Shown here: positions 23,764 to 31,916 of the stretch, in pieces
Position numbering within the stretch: position 1 is the first letter of the stretch
Layout of the letters: every line of letters begins with the position of its first letter
Origin: Clostridia bacterium
GTDB lineage: Bacteria > Bacillota > Clostridia > Oscillospirales > Oscillospiraceae
Assembly (NCBI GenBank): GCA_021153265.1
Contig: JAGKTU010000014.1
Coordinates: 1 to 34,517 of the forward strand
Reading direction: 5' to 3'
Length of the DNA: 34,517 nucleotides
Notes under the pieces: generated by a model
Databases searched by the model: none
The model's input: only the letters and a program-made list of their open reading frames with translations
What the model was told of the DNA's origin: nothing
Program-made: the position numbers and the translations under genes

Positions 23764-24753
23764 TTACATATGGGTTCTGGGGTCGGATGCGTCGCCGAGG
23801 TTCTGACCAACGACGTAAAGCACGATGGTGATAATGGAGGCAATGGCAACAGGGCTCCAGAACTCGAACTCCCAGCCGGGGGTAACCATGGCGGACTGCG
23901 CAGCCTGAATCAACTTACCCAGAGACATATCGCTCAGACCCATGCCGATGTAGCTCAGGAACACCTCGTAAGAAATATAGGAGGGGATTTCCGTTGCGGC
24001 CAGAGTCACGATGACAGAAGTCATGAAGGGCAGAATGTTCTTGGTTGCAATACGGTTGATGGGAGTACCCAGGCAACGGGAAGCCAGGTTGTACTCGCGG
24101 TCACGAATGATAATAACCTGCGTACGGATAAAATATGCGATACCAATCCAGCCGGTGACCGTCAGCGCGAAGACCATAGACCAGAAGCTGGCGGACATGA
24201 TCAGAACGACAACGGAAATCAGCAGAATATAAGGAACATTGGCGATGACATTGTAGACTTCCGTCATGAAAATGTCGAACTTCTTGCTGAAGCCCCAGAT
24301 CGCACCAATGATGACACCAACGGTCATATTGATCACTGCGCAGATCAACGCCAGAGACACCGAGATGCTGGAGCCATACCAAATGGCGTCAAAGGTGGAT
24401 TCACCGGCCTTACCGGAGCCCAGCACCCACTTCAGCTCAGAGCCATAGTGCTCCATAGCTGCGGCAGGGGCCAGATGCTTGCCGTCGGGGTCCAGCAGGT
24501 TGATATAGGGATCCACGGTTGCATCATAGCCGATAACGGCAGGATAAATATAGGTGAAGGCAATCAGAGCTGCCAGAATGGACAGAACAACAACATTGAT
24601 CTTCTTGCGGAAGAACACGCGGAACACCGATTTCCAATAGGAATACCGGGGAGCCGTGATCTTTTCGGACTCCAGATCGTCATGATTCACAATTGCGAAC
24701 AAATCGGCATCAGACATATTCAGATCAGTAACATCAATTCTATTTTCAGACAT
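23764..24753 (-). CDS. oppC: oligopeptide ABC transporter permease OppC
   Basis: This is the second permease of the importer, 329 residues and of normal size for OppC/AmiD. It has a cytoplasmic N-terminal extension (about 1-45), a first membrane helix (about 53-75), an extracellular stretch with LLDPDGKHLAPA, and five further helices. The EAA loop that contacts the ATPases reads RCLGTPINRIATKNILPFMT (about 229-248). The C-terminus VVGQNLGDASDPR is typical of OppC. The ATG at 24753 has GAGGT 8 bases upstream. It lies 6 bases after oppB and 12 bases before oppD, showing tight operon packing. Confidence 0.93.
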   Translation of the reverse strand: MSENRIDVTDLNMSDADLFAIVNHDDLESEKITAPRYSYWKSVFRVFFRKKINVVVLSILAALIAFTYIYPAVIGYDATVDPYINLLDPDGKHLAPAAAMEHYGSELKWVLGSGKAGESTFDAIWYGSSISVSLALICAVINMTVGVIIGAIWGFSKKFDIFMTEVYNVIANVPYILLISVVVLIMSASFWSMVFALTVTGWIGIAYFIRTQVIIIRDREYNLASRCLGTPINRIATKNILPFMTSVIVTLAATEIPSYISYEVFLSYIGMGLSDMSLGKLIQAAQSAMVTPGWEFEFWSPVAIASIITIVLYVVGQNLGDASDPRTHM

Positions 24754-24759
24754 AGCCGA

Positions 24760-26343
24760 TTACCTCGCTTTCGTGGTGAAGGAAATTCTGGGATCCATTA
24801 CGGACATCAGAACGTCGCCCAGAATGATGGAAGTTACAGTCAGGATGGCATAGAACAGTGCCACGCCAACGATAACACCATTATCATATGCGTTGATTGC
24901 GGTGGTCAGCAGATTACCGGCACCGGGAACCACGTACACACGCTCCGTAATAATTGCGCCGGTCATAGCGAACAGAACGCTGGAGGGAACACCGTGTACG
25001 ATGGGAATAATGGCATTCTTCAGAATGTGCTTGGAGAAGATCTCACCCTCGCTCAGACCGCCGGAACGGGCGAACTTAACATAGTCGGAGTTCATCTGAT
25101 CGATCATATAGCGGCGCAGCCACTTCATCTGGTTGGCAATTGCAGGCAGAGCCAGAGAAATGATGGGCAGAATATACATCAGCCAGGTGGGATTTTCCAT
25201 ATTAAATGTTGTAGGCAGCTTGAACAAGTTGCCACCAACAGCCTTGAACATGAAGATATATGCCAGAGACGGAACGGCAGTGATAAAGACGATATAGCAG
25301 GTTCCCAGCTTATCCAGGAACTTGTCCTTCCGCAGTGCCATCAGGATACCGAGGGGAATTGCGATGACATAAGTCAGCATGACAGCAATGATACCGATCA
25401 CAAAGGAATAGCCCATCTTGGACATGCCTTCTTTTCTGGTGATCACGCTGGTGTAGTCGTCCACAAAATACTTCTGCTTGAAAGTACCGATATTCAGGGA
25501 ATCTGCAACATAGGTAGCAGAATGCAGATCATCGGCACTCTCCTCCTGCACACCGGTGGGATAGGTGATCATGCTGGACTTGAAGGAACCCTGAGAATCG
25601 GTCATGGTGTTGAACACATCGATGCCCTTATTAACAGAGTAAGACTTGCCCAGATTGATGGTGAGCAGATTCTGGTGAACATAGGGGAAGCTGGAATCAA
25701 AATAGAGCAGGTACTTATGGGTCGTACCATTGCCCATGATGGCGGGGGAGAACTTCTCACCGCCGTAGACAGGGTCATACAGGGTGAAGGTAAGCTTTCT
25801 CTCACCGATATCTTCCTTTACATTGTGGATATTGTCCACTTTAAACAGGTTGCCAAAGTACTTCACAAGGCGCTGTGTGACGGGGATATCACGATAGGCA
25901 TACAGACGGGGTTCGCCGCCGTCCTTATACCGCTTGGAACGGCCCTGGGTGTCGCCTTCCAGTCGCACAATCTTGTAGCCTTCTTTTTCGTACTTTTCAA
26001 TAAACTGCTTTACATACTTGGCAGTCAGTTCATTGTCATCGGAGCCATCTTCCTTATTGCCGAGCTTGGCAACGCGCTTGAAGTCCTCCTGGGCAATATT
26101 GCCGGCTTTCTGCTCTTCCAGCAGGTAGTCGGCGTAAGCAATGTAGTCAAGGTAGCCAAACTGTTCCCACTGCTGCATCATATAGATCTCTTTTGCATTG
26201 CTCTTCTGCTTGGTAAAGACAGGATCCGTCGCAAAAATAGACCGCTTATCCAGCATGGAGTAGATCATCGTCATAATCACGCCGACGACGATCACAACAG
26301 AAATTAAGCTGCGGATAATTCTGTTAATCAAATATTTCGTCAT
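24760..26343 (-). CDS. oppB: oligopeptide ABC transporter permease OppB with enlarged extracellular loop (AmiC-like)
   Basis: This is the first permease of the importer. It has 527 residues, against about 310 for enterobacterial OppB, and resembles the larger AmiC type of Gram-positive bacteria. Helix 1 (about 10-30) is followed by a hydrophilic extracellular domain of about 270 residues (about 33-300). The core then continues with five helices. The EAA loop reads YVKFARSGGLSEGEIFSKHI with LKNAIIP following, and the C-terminal words ITERVYVVPGAGNLL and GDVLMSVMDPRISF are typical. The start at 26343 (MTKYLINRI) is preferred; a TTG two codons earlier is possible. The ribosome binding site is weak (GAGATGAG). 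It is separated from oppA by 226 bases with two inverted repeats. Confidence 0.91.
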   Translation of the reverse strand: MTKYLINRIIRSLISVVIVVGVIMTMIYSMLDKRSIFATDPVFTKQKSNAKEIYMMQQWEQFGYLDYIAYADYLLEEQKAGNIAQEDFKRVAKLGNKEDGSDDNELTAKYVKQFIEKYEKEGYKIVRLEGDTQGRSKRYKDGGEPRLYAYRDIPVTQRLVKYFGNLFKVDNIHNVKEDIGERKLTFTLYDPVYGGEKFSPAIMGNGTTHKYLLYFDSSFPYVHQNLLTINLGKSYSVNKGIDVFNTMTDSQGSFKSSMITYPTGVQEESADDLHSATYVADSLNIGTFKQKYFVDDYTSVITRKEGMSKMGYSFVIGIIAVMLTYVIAIPLGILMALRKDKFLDKLGTCYIVFITAVPSLAYIFMFKAVGGNLFKLPTTFNMENPTWLMYILPIISLALPAIANQMKWLRRYMIDQMNSDYVKFARSGGLSEGEIFSKHILKNAIIPIVHGVPSSVLFAMTGAIITERVYVVPGAGNLLTTAINAYDNGVIVGVALFYAILTVTSIILGDVLMSVMDPRISFTTKAR

Positions 26344-26406
26344 AAACAATCACTCATCTCTTATTTGGGATAGTCCACAGATAACACACAGATTATACAG
26401 AGAACA

Positions 26407-26463
26407 CTGCCCTCAGCATTCCACATATTCAAACCAGAAATTCACTGGAAACACTGAGGGCAG
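26407..26463. repeat. large inverted repeat between oppA and oppB
   Basis: CTGCCCTCAG (26407-26416) and CTGAGGGCAG (26454-26463) form a 10-bp stem. A second tier inside is TTCCA/TGGAA (26419-26423 with 26446-26450), with CCAG/CTGG inside that. No T-run follows. It may protect the 3' end of oppA mRNA or reduce read-through into the permease genes. Confidence 0.6.
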
Positions 26464-26505
26464 CATTTCCTGCCAAATTGTGTACCGCCATAAAACGGCA
26501 AGTCA

Positions 26506-26533
26506 GGAGGATGGACGAAACCGCCCATCCTCC
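26506..26533. terminator. hairpin downstream of oppA (possible partial terminator)
   Basis: A 9-bp stem GGAGGATGG (26506-26514)/CCATCCTCC (26525-26533) lies 36 bases past the oppA stop. On the minus strand it is followed by TGACTTGCC rather than a T-run, so it is more likely a stability or processing hairpin than a full terminator. Confidence 0.5.
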
Positions 26534-26569
26534 CTATCTTATTAATCAGGTACTAACAGATTGTTTCTA

Positions 26570-28729
26570 TTAGAAGATACCCAGGCTCTTGGTCATGTAG
26601 CCAGCGTACTGAGGCAGCATGGTGCCCAGGTAGCTGGAGGGATCACCAAAGTCGGGGCCCCAACCGGAACCGTCGTTCAGGTCGAAGTTAGCATCTTTGC
26701 CAGTGGTGTACCAGTAGGTAGCATCCAGGTAAGCATCTTGGGTGTTGTACTCAACCAGGTTGATGATGATCAGACCATTGGTAGCCTTCTCAACAGACTG
26801 CTTGACAACGTTCTTCATGTTCATGATGACAGCGCTGTCGGTACGGACGGGCATATCCAGGTAGATGGGGTTCTCAGCGGAGATCTCGATACCCAGAGCA
26901 GCCAGCTCCTCAACAGCCTTGTTCAGCTCAGCCTGAGCAGCCTCAACGTTGTACCAGCCATCGAAGCCGGAGGAAGAGTTGCCGTCCCAAACCTTCAGAG
27001 CAACACCGTCAGCATCCAGCTGAGCCTGCATGATGGCACCGTAGAAAGTACCAGCAGCGAAGGTGGTGTCAACACCGTTGATCTGAACAGTGACATCCTC
27101 CTTCAGGAACACGAAGTTACCGGGAGTGTAGGAGTTGATCAGGGAGTTGTACTTCAGATCCTCACCGACGGACTGAGCATTGTAAGTACCGCGGTCGATG
27201 GACATAGCCAGAGCCAGACGGAAGTGCTGGTTCAGCATAGCAGCGCCGGCGCGGACCTTGTCGTCCTCGGACTTGGGGGAAACACCAACGGAAGCGTCGG
27301 TGAAGTTGGCGTAAGCCTGACGGTTGATGTTGAAGAAGCCGCAGTAGGAGGTAGCGTCGGTCTGGGAAACGAAGGAGTACTTCTCGAAGGTACCCTTGCT
27401 CTTAGCGATCTCAACGCGCTCGTTGGTCATACCCATGGTATCGACAACGCCGTTGAAGAAGTCGTCGTAGGGCTTCAGCTGATCGGAACCATCGGTGTAC
27501 AGGAAGGTCATGGACTTGATGTTGTTGCCGGCGACATTCCAGTAGGACTCGTTGGTAGCGAAAGCGATGGTGTTGTTGGAGGTGAAGTTGGTGATGCGGA
27601 AGGGACCGCAGTAAGCGATGGAGTCGGGGCCCATGCCGTACTTGTAGGTCTCAGCAGTGGTGTCGTAGTCGGTGCCGAACTGGCCGCCCATGGACATGTA
27701 GTAGTCACGGCTCATGGGAGCGAAGACGCCGTAGCCCAGCATGGTCATGAAGTAGGAAGTGGGCTGAGTCAGAGTGTACTGCAGGGTGTACTCGTCCAGA
27801 GCCTTAACGCCGACCTCGGAGAAGTCGGTGATGTCGCCGTTGACGTACTCGTCAGCGCCGACGATGTTGGCGCAACCGGAGCAGACCAGGTATTCCAGGC
27901 CGCCCATAGCGTCCATCATGTGCTGCATACCAGCAACGAAGTCATCAGCCTTCAGATCAGCAACCTTACGGCCCTGATTGTCGACCCAAACCTGACCCTG
28001 ACGGATCTTGAAGGTGTAGGTCAGGCCATCCTCGGAGACTTCCCAGCTCTCAGCCAGAGCGGGCTGCAGGGTGTTCTCCATGTCGTACTCGACCAGGCCG
28101 TCGTAGGTGTTAACCAGAACCTCGGAGTCAGCGGCGTTGGAGGTAGCCAGAACGTCCCAGGTCTCGGGGTCAGCATCGTAGTAGAACAGGAAGTTGTCCT
28201 TGATGGTGTAGCCCTTCTCGGTCAGGTAGTTCTTAGCCCAGGCCTCGTACTCACCGGTGCCGACCATGCCGGTCCACTGAGCCTTCATCTCGGCGTAGTG
28301 AGCAGCCTCGATGGGATCGGTGGTGACGATCACGTCATGGTAACGGTAGGTGTCGTTGCCCCACAGGATGGGGGTGTTGGTGTAGGGGGCCTTGCGGGTC
28401 ATTGCGTAGTTACCGCCCTTGGAAGTGGTGGGCAGGAAAATACCGGCGCCCAGCATCTTTGCTTCTGCGATAGCCATCTTGGCATAACGCATGGAGTCGG
28501 TCTCCTCGTCCATTGCATCCATGTAGTAAGTATAGAACTCACCCAGGACGTCATCGTAAACAGCCTGAGACAGCTCGTCGTAGTCACCGGCGAGATCTGC
28601 ATAAGGGTTTACGTAGGTGGTGGCACCAGCCTGGCCCTGATTCTGAGAACCCTTATTGCCACAAGCGGCAAAGCTCAGAACCATGACAAGCACCAGCACC
28701 AAGCTCATGCTCTTCTTGAACTTTTTCAT
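26570..28729 (-). CDS. oppA: oligopeptide-binding lipoprotein OppA, apparently circularly permuted
   Basis: This is the surface lipoprotein that captures peptides for the OppBCDF importer. It has 719 residues, with a signal peptide and lipobox LSFAAC (Cys23). The SBP_bac_5 N-terminal hallmarks appear only from about residue 181 (FYYDADPETWDVLATSNAAD; LQPALAESWEVSEDGLTYTF). The chain ends at SGWGPDFGDPSSYLGTM plus about 16 residues, where family members normally continue for about another 100. A segment resembling that missing tail sits instead at about residues 50-140 (SMRYAKMAIAEAKMLGAGIF; NYAMTRKAPYTNTPILWG; YRYHDVIVTTDPI). It is joined to the canonical N-terminus by a linker (about 141-180). 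The order suggests circular permutation, judged by eye. The ATG at 28729 has GGGAGGA 8 bases upstream. Confidence 0.88.
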   Translation of the reverse strand: MKKFKKSMSLVLVLVMVLSFAACGNKGSQNQGQAGATTYVNPYADLAGDYDELSQAVYDDVLGEFYTYYMDAMDEETDSMRYAKMAIAEAKMLGAGIFLPTTSKGGNYAMTRKAPYTNTPILWGNDTYRYHDVIVTTDPIEAAHYAEMKAQWTGMVGTGEYEAWAKNYLTEKGYTIKDNFLFYYDADPETWDVLATSNAADSEVLVNTYDGLVEYDMENTLQPALAESWEVSEDGLTYTFKIRQGQVWVDNQGRKVADLKADDFVAGMQHMMDAMGGLEYLVCSGCANIVGADEYVNGDITDFSEVGVKALDEYTLQYTLTQPTSYFMTMLGYGVFAPMSRDYYMSMGGQFGTDYDTTAETYKYGMGPDSIAYCGPFRITNFTSNNTIAFATNESYWNVAGNNIKSMTFLYTDGSDQLKPYDDFFNGVVDTMGMTNERVEIAKSKGTFEKYSFVSQTDATSYCGFFNINRQAYANFTDASVGVSPKSEDDKVRAGAAMLNQHFRLALAMSIDRGTYNAQSVGEDLKYNSLINSYTPGNFVFLKEDVTVQINGVDTTFAAGTFYGAIMQAQLDADGVALKVWDGNSSSGFDGWYNVEAAQAELNKAVEELAALGIEISAENPIYLDMPVRTDSAVIMNMKNVVKQSVEKATNGLIIINLVEYNTQDAYLDATYWYTTGKDANFDLNDGSGWGPDFGDPSSYLGTMLPQYAGYMTKSLGIF

Positions 28730-28944
28730 TGAAAAAATCCTCCCTCTTGTTTTTTATCGACAATTACACTTTACAGTAATGGTCTTACAACGAATGATTC
28801 TACCATGCCGCGCCACAGCCGGCAGCAGCGTTGCGAAGCTCCGGACACACAGAAGCGTTGCCGGCGTTTCACACCGGAATTCACAGAAATCTAAACGATT
28901 ACTTCCGTCATTATCTGTAAAATCGGCTTTTTTACTGATAGATG
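28730..28944 (-). other. long structured 5' leader of the opp operon
   Basis: About 215 nt separate the predicted transcript start from the oppA ATG, and the stretch holds no plausible gene. Its middle (about 28800-28880) is much richer in G+C than the flanks. It contains GCCGGCA/TGCCGGC (28818-28824 with 28859-28865), a CCGG-loop-CCGG hairpin (28861-28864 with 28874-28877) that competes for the same bases, and an 8-bp direct repeat AGCGTTGC (28827-28834 and 28854-28861). Competing pairings suit a cis-acting RNA element. It matches no riboswitch class I can name. Confidence 0.5.
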
Positions 28945-28950
28945 TTTTAT

Positions 28951-28979
28951 ATTATGCACTGTCCACGGCAAAAAGTCAA
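28951..28979 (-). promoter_or_regulatory. sigma-A promoter of the opp operon
   Basis: On the minus strand TTGACT (28974-28979), a 17-base spacer and CATAAT (28951-28956). The rest of the gap up to 29120 is AT-rich, and I see no further gene in it. Confidence 0.7.
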
Positions 28980-29120
28980 ATGTTTTTTTGCATTTTATTA
29001 TTGTGTACAAAGTCGCTGTTGGTTTTGTCTGTGTTTTGTGCATTTTGACACCTTCTTGGAGATCCCATCGTAATTAGTGGAATTATAGCGAGGTTTCTCC
29101 GGCTTTTTTGTCAATATTAC

Positions 29121-30434
29121 TCAATTCTCCGCATATGCGGCAGGGGCCTTCAGCTGCCGGGACTTATAGAGTTTGTACATTTCCTCGGTGGCCAGGCGCA
29201 GCTTGGCTACCGACACCTTCTCGTCCTTAGGGAAGAGGAAGTAGTGGGTCTCATTGTCGCCGATGCAGATCACATCCGCGATCTCGTACCAATAGTAATC
29301 GGCATACAGGCCGAAGCAGGACTGAGGCTTCTGGGTATAGTGGAGTTTACCGTCGCAGCCGGTGAGGGTGAAGCCCGTATTGTCGTGGCGCAGGTGACCC
29401 TCCCCTACCATATAAATAGACTTATAGTCCACCTGCATGGCGATGGTCACGTCGGTATCCGTCAAATAGCTGCCAGCCAGAATTTCCTGCTTCACCTGCT
29501 CCCGCTCCCAGCGGAACCAGTCGGGGATGTGCGAAATGGGCGTGTCACCCTCCAAAGCCTCCAGCTCGCCAAGGGGCGTCAAGGTGTGTGTCTTACCGCA
29601 GGCGGCACAGGTCAGGGTAGTTCCCTTACCCTTCATCGTACCCTCGGTGCCGCAGCTTGCGCATTTATAAAGAATACGATCCAGTCCGTCAGTACGGAAG
29701 TCCTGGTCTATCCGGATGCCTTGCTCCTTCTGCCAGCGGAAGTGGTCAAAGCCGAAGGCGGCATCCACACCGTCAGAGAGTTCCTTGACGGTCTTCTCAC
29801 GGATCTCCTCCTGGGTGTAGAGGACCTTGACCTTGGCGCTGATCTTCACATTCCGGCGGATCTGCAATTCATTGTACAGCGGATTCCGGGCAAACAGGCC
29901 GAAGGTCTCGATCATGACAACAGGAACATCGTACTTCTTCAGCAGAACACCCATCTTTCTGGGCAGGGTGGTAGCCGTGCCGTCGAAGGAGTAGCCGGCT
30001 TCCGGGTACATCAACACGCTGGCATTCAGGTTCTTGAAGCAATACTGCATATCCTGCACCAGTCGCAGGTCGGTGACGAATTTCTGGGTGGGGATGCAGC
30101 CGATGGTGAGCATCAGCCAGGACATAAAGCCGCCCATGCCGATAAAGGCATCGTTCGAGGCCACGATACACAGATTTCTGGGATAGAGGATCCGGTATGC
30201 GATCTCCATATCCTGAAAACTGGTATGGTTCATCAGGATCAGGCAGGGCTGCTTGCCCAGTTTTTTGAATCGCTCGTCGGTCTCAAATCGGAAGCCCGTG
30301 CCCATCAGGCCGAAGATGCACAGCAACCGGATCAGTGTCCGCCAAAAGATATTGGGTTTTCTGGGGGCTTTGTGCTGAGGCCGTGGCAGGGCCATCACCT
30401 GCTCGTAGTCCATGTTTTTGACGCTGACTTTCAT
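29121..30434 (-). CDS. PlsC-like acyltransferase with C-terminal zinc ribbon
   Basis: This 437-residue protein begins with a lysophospholipid acyltransferase domain (about residues 55-215). The HX4D catalytic motif is NHTSFQDME, and PEAGYSFDGTA fills the place of the usual PEG motif. A hydrophobic segment (about 28-48) probably associates it with the membrane. The middle carries a four-Cys zinc ribbon (CASCG...CAACG, about 262-290), and the C-terminus (about 325-437) is a beta-rich domain I do not recognise. The substrate could be 1-acyl-glycerol-3-phosphate or another acyl acceptor. AAGGA lies about 11 bases before the ATG at 30434, and a good promoter sits at 30477-30505. No hairpin terminator was found after the stop. 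Confidence 0.82.
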   Translation of the reverse strand: MKVSVKNMDYEQVMALPRPQHKAPRKPNIFWRTLIRLLCIFGLMGTGFRFETDERFKKLGKQPCLILMNHTSFQDMEIAYRILYPRNLCIVASNDAFIGMGGFMSWLMLTIGCIPTQKFVTDLRLVQDMQYCFKNLNASVLMYPEAGYSFDGTATTLPRKMGVLLKKYDVPVVMIETFGLFARNPLYNELQIRRNVKISAKVKVLYTQEEIREKTVKELSDGVDAAFGFDHFRWQKEQGIRIDQDFRTDGLDRILYKCASCGTEGTMKGKGTTLTCAACGKTHTLTPLGELEALEGDTPISHIPDWFRWEREQVKQEILAGSYLTDTDVTIAMQVDYKSIYMVGEGHLRHDNTGFTLTGCDGKLHYTQKPQSCFGLYADYYWYEIADVICIGDNETHYFLFPKDEKVSVAKLRLATEEMYKLYKSRQLKAPAAYAEN

Positions 30435-30476
30435 AAATCCACACGTCCTTTCTCAAAGTTAGGCGATATGCTCACC

Positions 30477-30505
30477 ATTATACCGGAAAATCAAACTTTC
30501 GTCAA
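30477..30505 (-). promoter_or_regulatory. sigma-A promoter of the acyltransferase gene
   Basis: On the minus strand TTGACG (30500-30505), a 17-base spacer and TATAAT (30477-30482). Confidence 0.8.
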
Positions 30506-30554
30506 GATTTGTTCACAATTTACAGATTTACCAACTTCTGTCACATAGGCCATC

Positions 30555-30594
30555 TTGACACCCTTTTTTCTGTGTGCTAAATTACTGGTATACT
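30555..30594 (+). promoter_or_regulatory. promoter region of the MFS-GH2 operon
   Basis: TTGACA (30555-30560) has TAAATT at 17-base spacing (30578-30583). An extended -10 element TGGTATACT ends at 30594. Either or both could start the transcript. Confidence 0.65.
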
Positions 30595-30617
30595 ATATAT
30601 AAGGAGGCTGTTTTCTA

Positions 30618-31916
30618 GTGAAACCGAAAAAGGACAAAAAATTCTGGCTGGCGCTGGTAATCTTCAGCCTCACCGGTCAGATCGCATGGGTTGTGGAGAA
30701 TATGTATTTTAATGTATTCATCTACAAAATGTTCAACGCATCGGCAGAAGCCATCTCCGCCATGGTGGCTGCCTCCGCCGTCGCCGCCACCGTGACTACA
30801 CTGATCATCGGTGCGCTGTCGGACAAGGTGGGCAAGCGGAAGATCTTCATCTGCGGTGGCTACATCGTCTGGGGCGTGACCATCTGGAGCTTCTCCCTGA
30901 TCCGCATGGACGTAATCAACACCCTGTTCCCTTCCGTTGCCTCCGCTGCCGCTGTGGGTGTGTCACTGACCATCATTCTGGACTGCGTCATGACCTTCTT
31001 CGGCTCTTCCGCCAACGATGCCTGCTTCAACGCATGGCTCACCGATGTGTCCGATGACACCAATCGGGGCAGCATCGAGGGCATCAACGCCATGATGCCT
31101 CTGGTGGCGATTCTGGCTGTGTTCGGCGGCTTCATGAGCTTCGATCTGAACAAGGCCGAAAGCTGGACTACGATCTTTAACATCATCGGCATCGCCGTCA
31201 TCGCCATCGGCGTGCTGGGAATTTTCCTGATCAAGGACTCCACGGTAAAAACCGAGGAAAATCAGAACTATTTCGCCAATATCTTCTACGGCTTCCGCCC
31301 CGGTGTGGTCAAGAGCAACGTTACGCTGTATCTGACGCTGCTGGCAGTGGCTGTGTTCAACATCTCCATTCAGATCTTCATGCCCTATCTGATCCTGTAC
31401 TACACCGAAACCCTGAAAATGGACGACTATGTGCTGATCTTCGCCCCCGCCATCGTGGTGGCTGCGGTCTTCACAGGCATCTACGGCGGCGTTTACGACC
31501 GTAAGGGCTTCCGCTCCGCCATCGTCCCCACTCTGATCCTGCTGATGGTGGGCTATGTGGGTCTTTACTTCTTCCGCAGCAAGCTGCCGGTGTTCATTTT
31601 CAGTCTGATCATGATGTGCGGATATTTGGGCAGCGGCGCAATCTTAGGCGCTAAGGTGCGTACCCACACCCCGGAGAATAAATCCGGTATGTTCCAGGGT
31701 CTGCGTATCTGCGCACAGGTGCTGATCCCCGGCGTCATTGGCCCGGCCATCGGCGCAAAGATCCTGGCAAACGCCGATAAGGTCATCGGCGACGACGGAA
31801 CGGCTGCCTTTATTCCCAATGAGAACATCTTCCTCGGCGCACTGATTGCCGCCGTGTTTATCTGGTTTGTCGTGATTCCCCTGTCCCGTAAAAAGGAGAA
31901 CGCCCATGCTCAATGA
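30618..31916 (+). CDS. MFS/GPH-type sugar transporter
   Basis: This is a 432-residue transporter with about twelve membrane helices. Features fit the glycoside-pentoside-hexuronide and related MFS carriers: the N-terminal helix with GQIAWVVENMYFNVFIY, the loop-2 motif GALSDKVGKRK, a long central hydrophilic loop (about 205-225), and the second-half loop GGVYDRKGFRS. It probably brings in an oligosaccharide or glycoside by cation symport. The start is a GTG at 30618 with AAGGAGG 10 bases upstream. The downstream glycosidase gene begins inside its last codons (11-base overlap), so the two are translationally coupled and very likely act on the same sugar. Confidence 0.88.
   Translation: MKPKKDKKFWLALVIFSLTGQIAWVVENMYFNVFIYKMFNASAEAISAMVAASAVAATVTTLIIGALSDKVGKRKIFICGGYIVWGVTIWSFSLIRMDVINTLFPSVASAAAVGVSLTIILDCVMTFFGSSANDACFNAWLTDVSDDTNRGSIEGINAMMPLVAILAVFGGFMSFDLNKAESWTTIFNIIGIAVIAIGVLGIFLIKDSTVKTEENQNYFANIFYGFRPGVVKSNVTLYLTLLAVAVFNISIQIFMPYLILYYTETLKMDDYVLIFAPAIVVAAVFTGIYGGVYDRKGFRSAIVPTLILLMVGYVGLYFFRSKLPVFIFSLIMMCGYLGSGAILGAKVRTHTPENKSGMFQGLRICAQVLIPGVIGPAIGAKILANADKVIGDDGTAAFIPNENIFLGALIAAVFIWFVVIPLSRKKENAHAQ

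Noticed and set aside
23770..26307. 845-codon open frame on the plus strand
   Set aside because: It lies opposite oppC and oppB, which have clear family motifs. Its composition is that of a reverse-complement shadow.
26370..26400. Internal promoter for oppB from a TATAAT in the oppA-oppB gap
   Set aside because: A perfect -10 word exists on the minus strand, but no -35-like sequence lies 16-18 bases upstream and no extended -10 TGn is present.
26561..28732. 723-codon open frame on the plus strand opposite oppA
   Set aside because: Val/Gly/Leu-rich repetitive sequence produced by the codon use of oppA on the other strand; no ribosome binding site.
28780..28930. Cobalamin or glutamine riboswitch in the oppA leader
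   Set aside because: One arm recalls the B12 kissing-loop stem, and GACGGAAGTA recalls the glutamine motif. The B12 box and the flanking CGTTCA/GAACGC helix, respectively, are missing.
29082..29114. Promoter TTGACA/TATAAT on the minus strand upstream of oppA
   Set aside because: The spacer is 21 bases, too long for sigma-A. The site at 28951-28979 with 17 bases is better.
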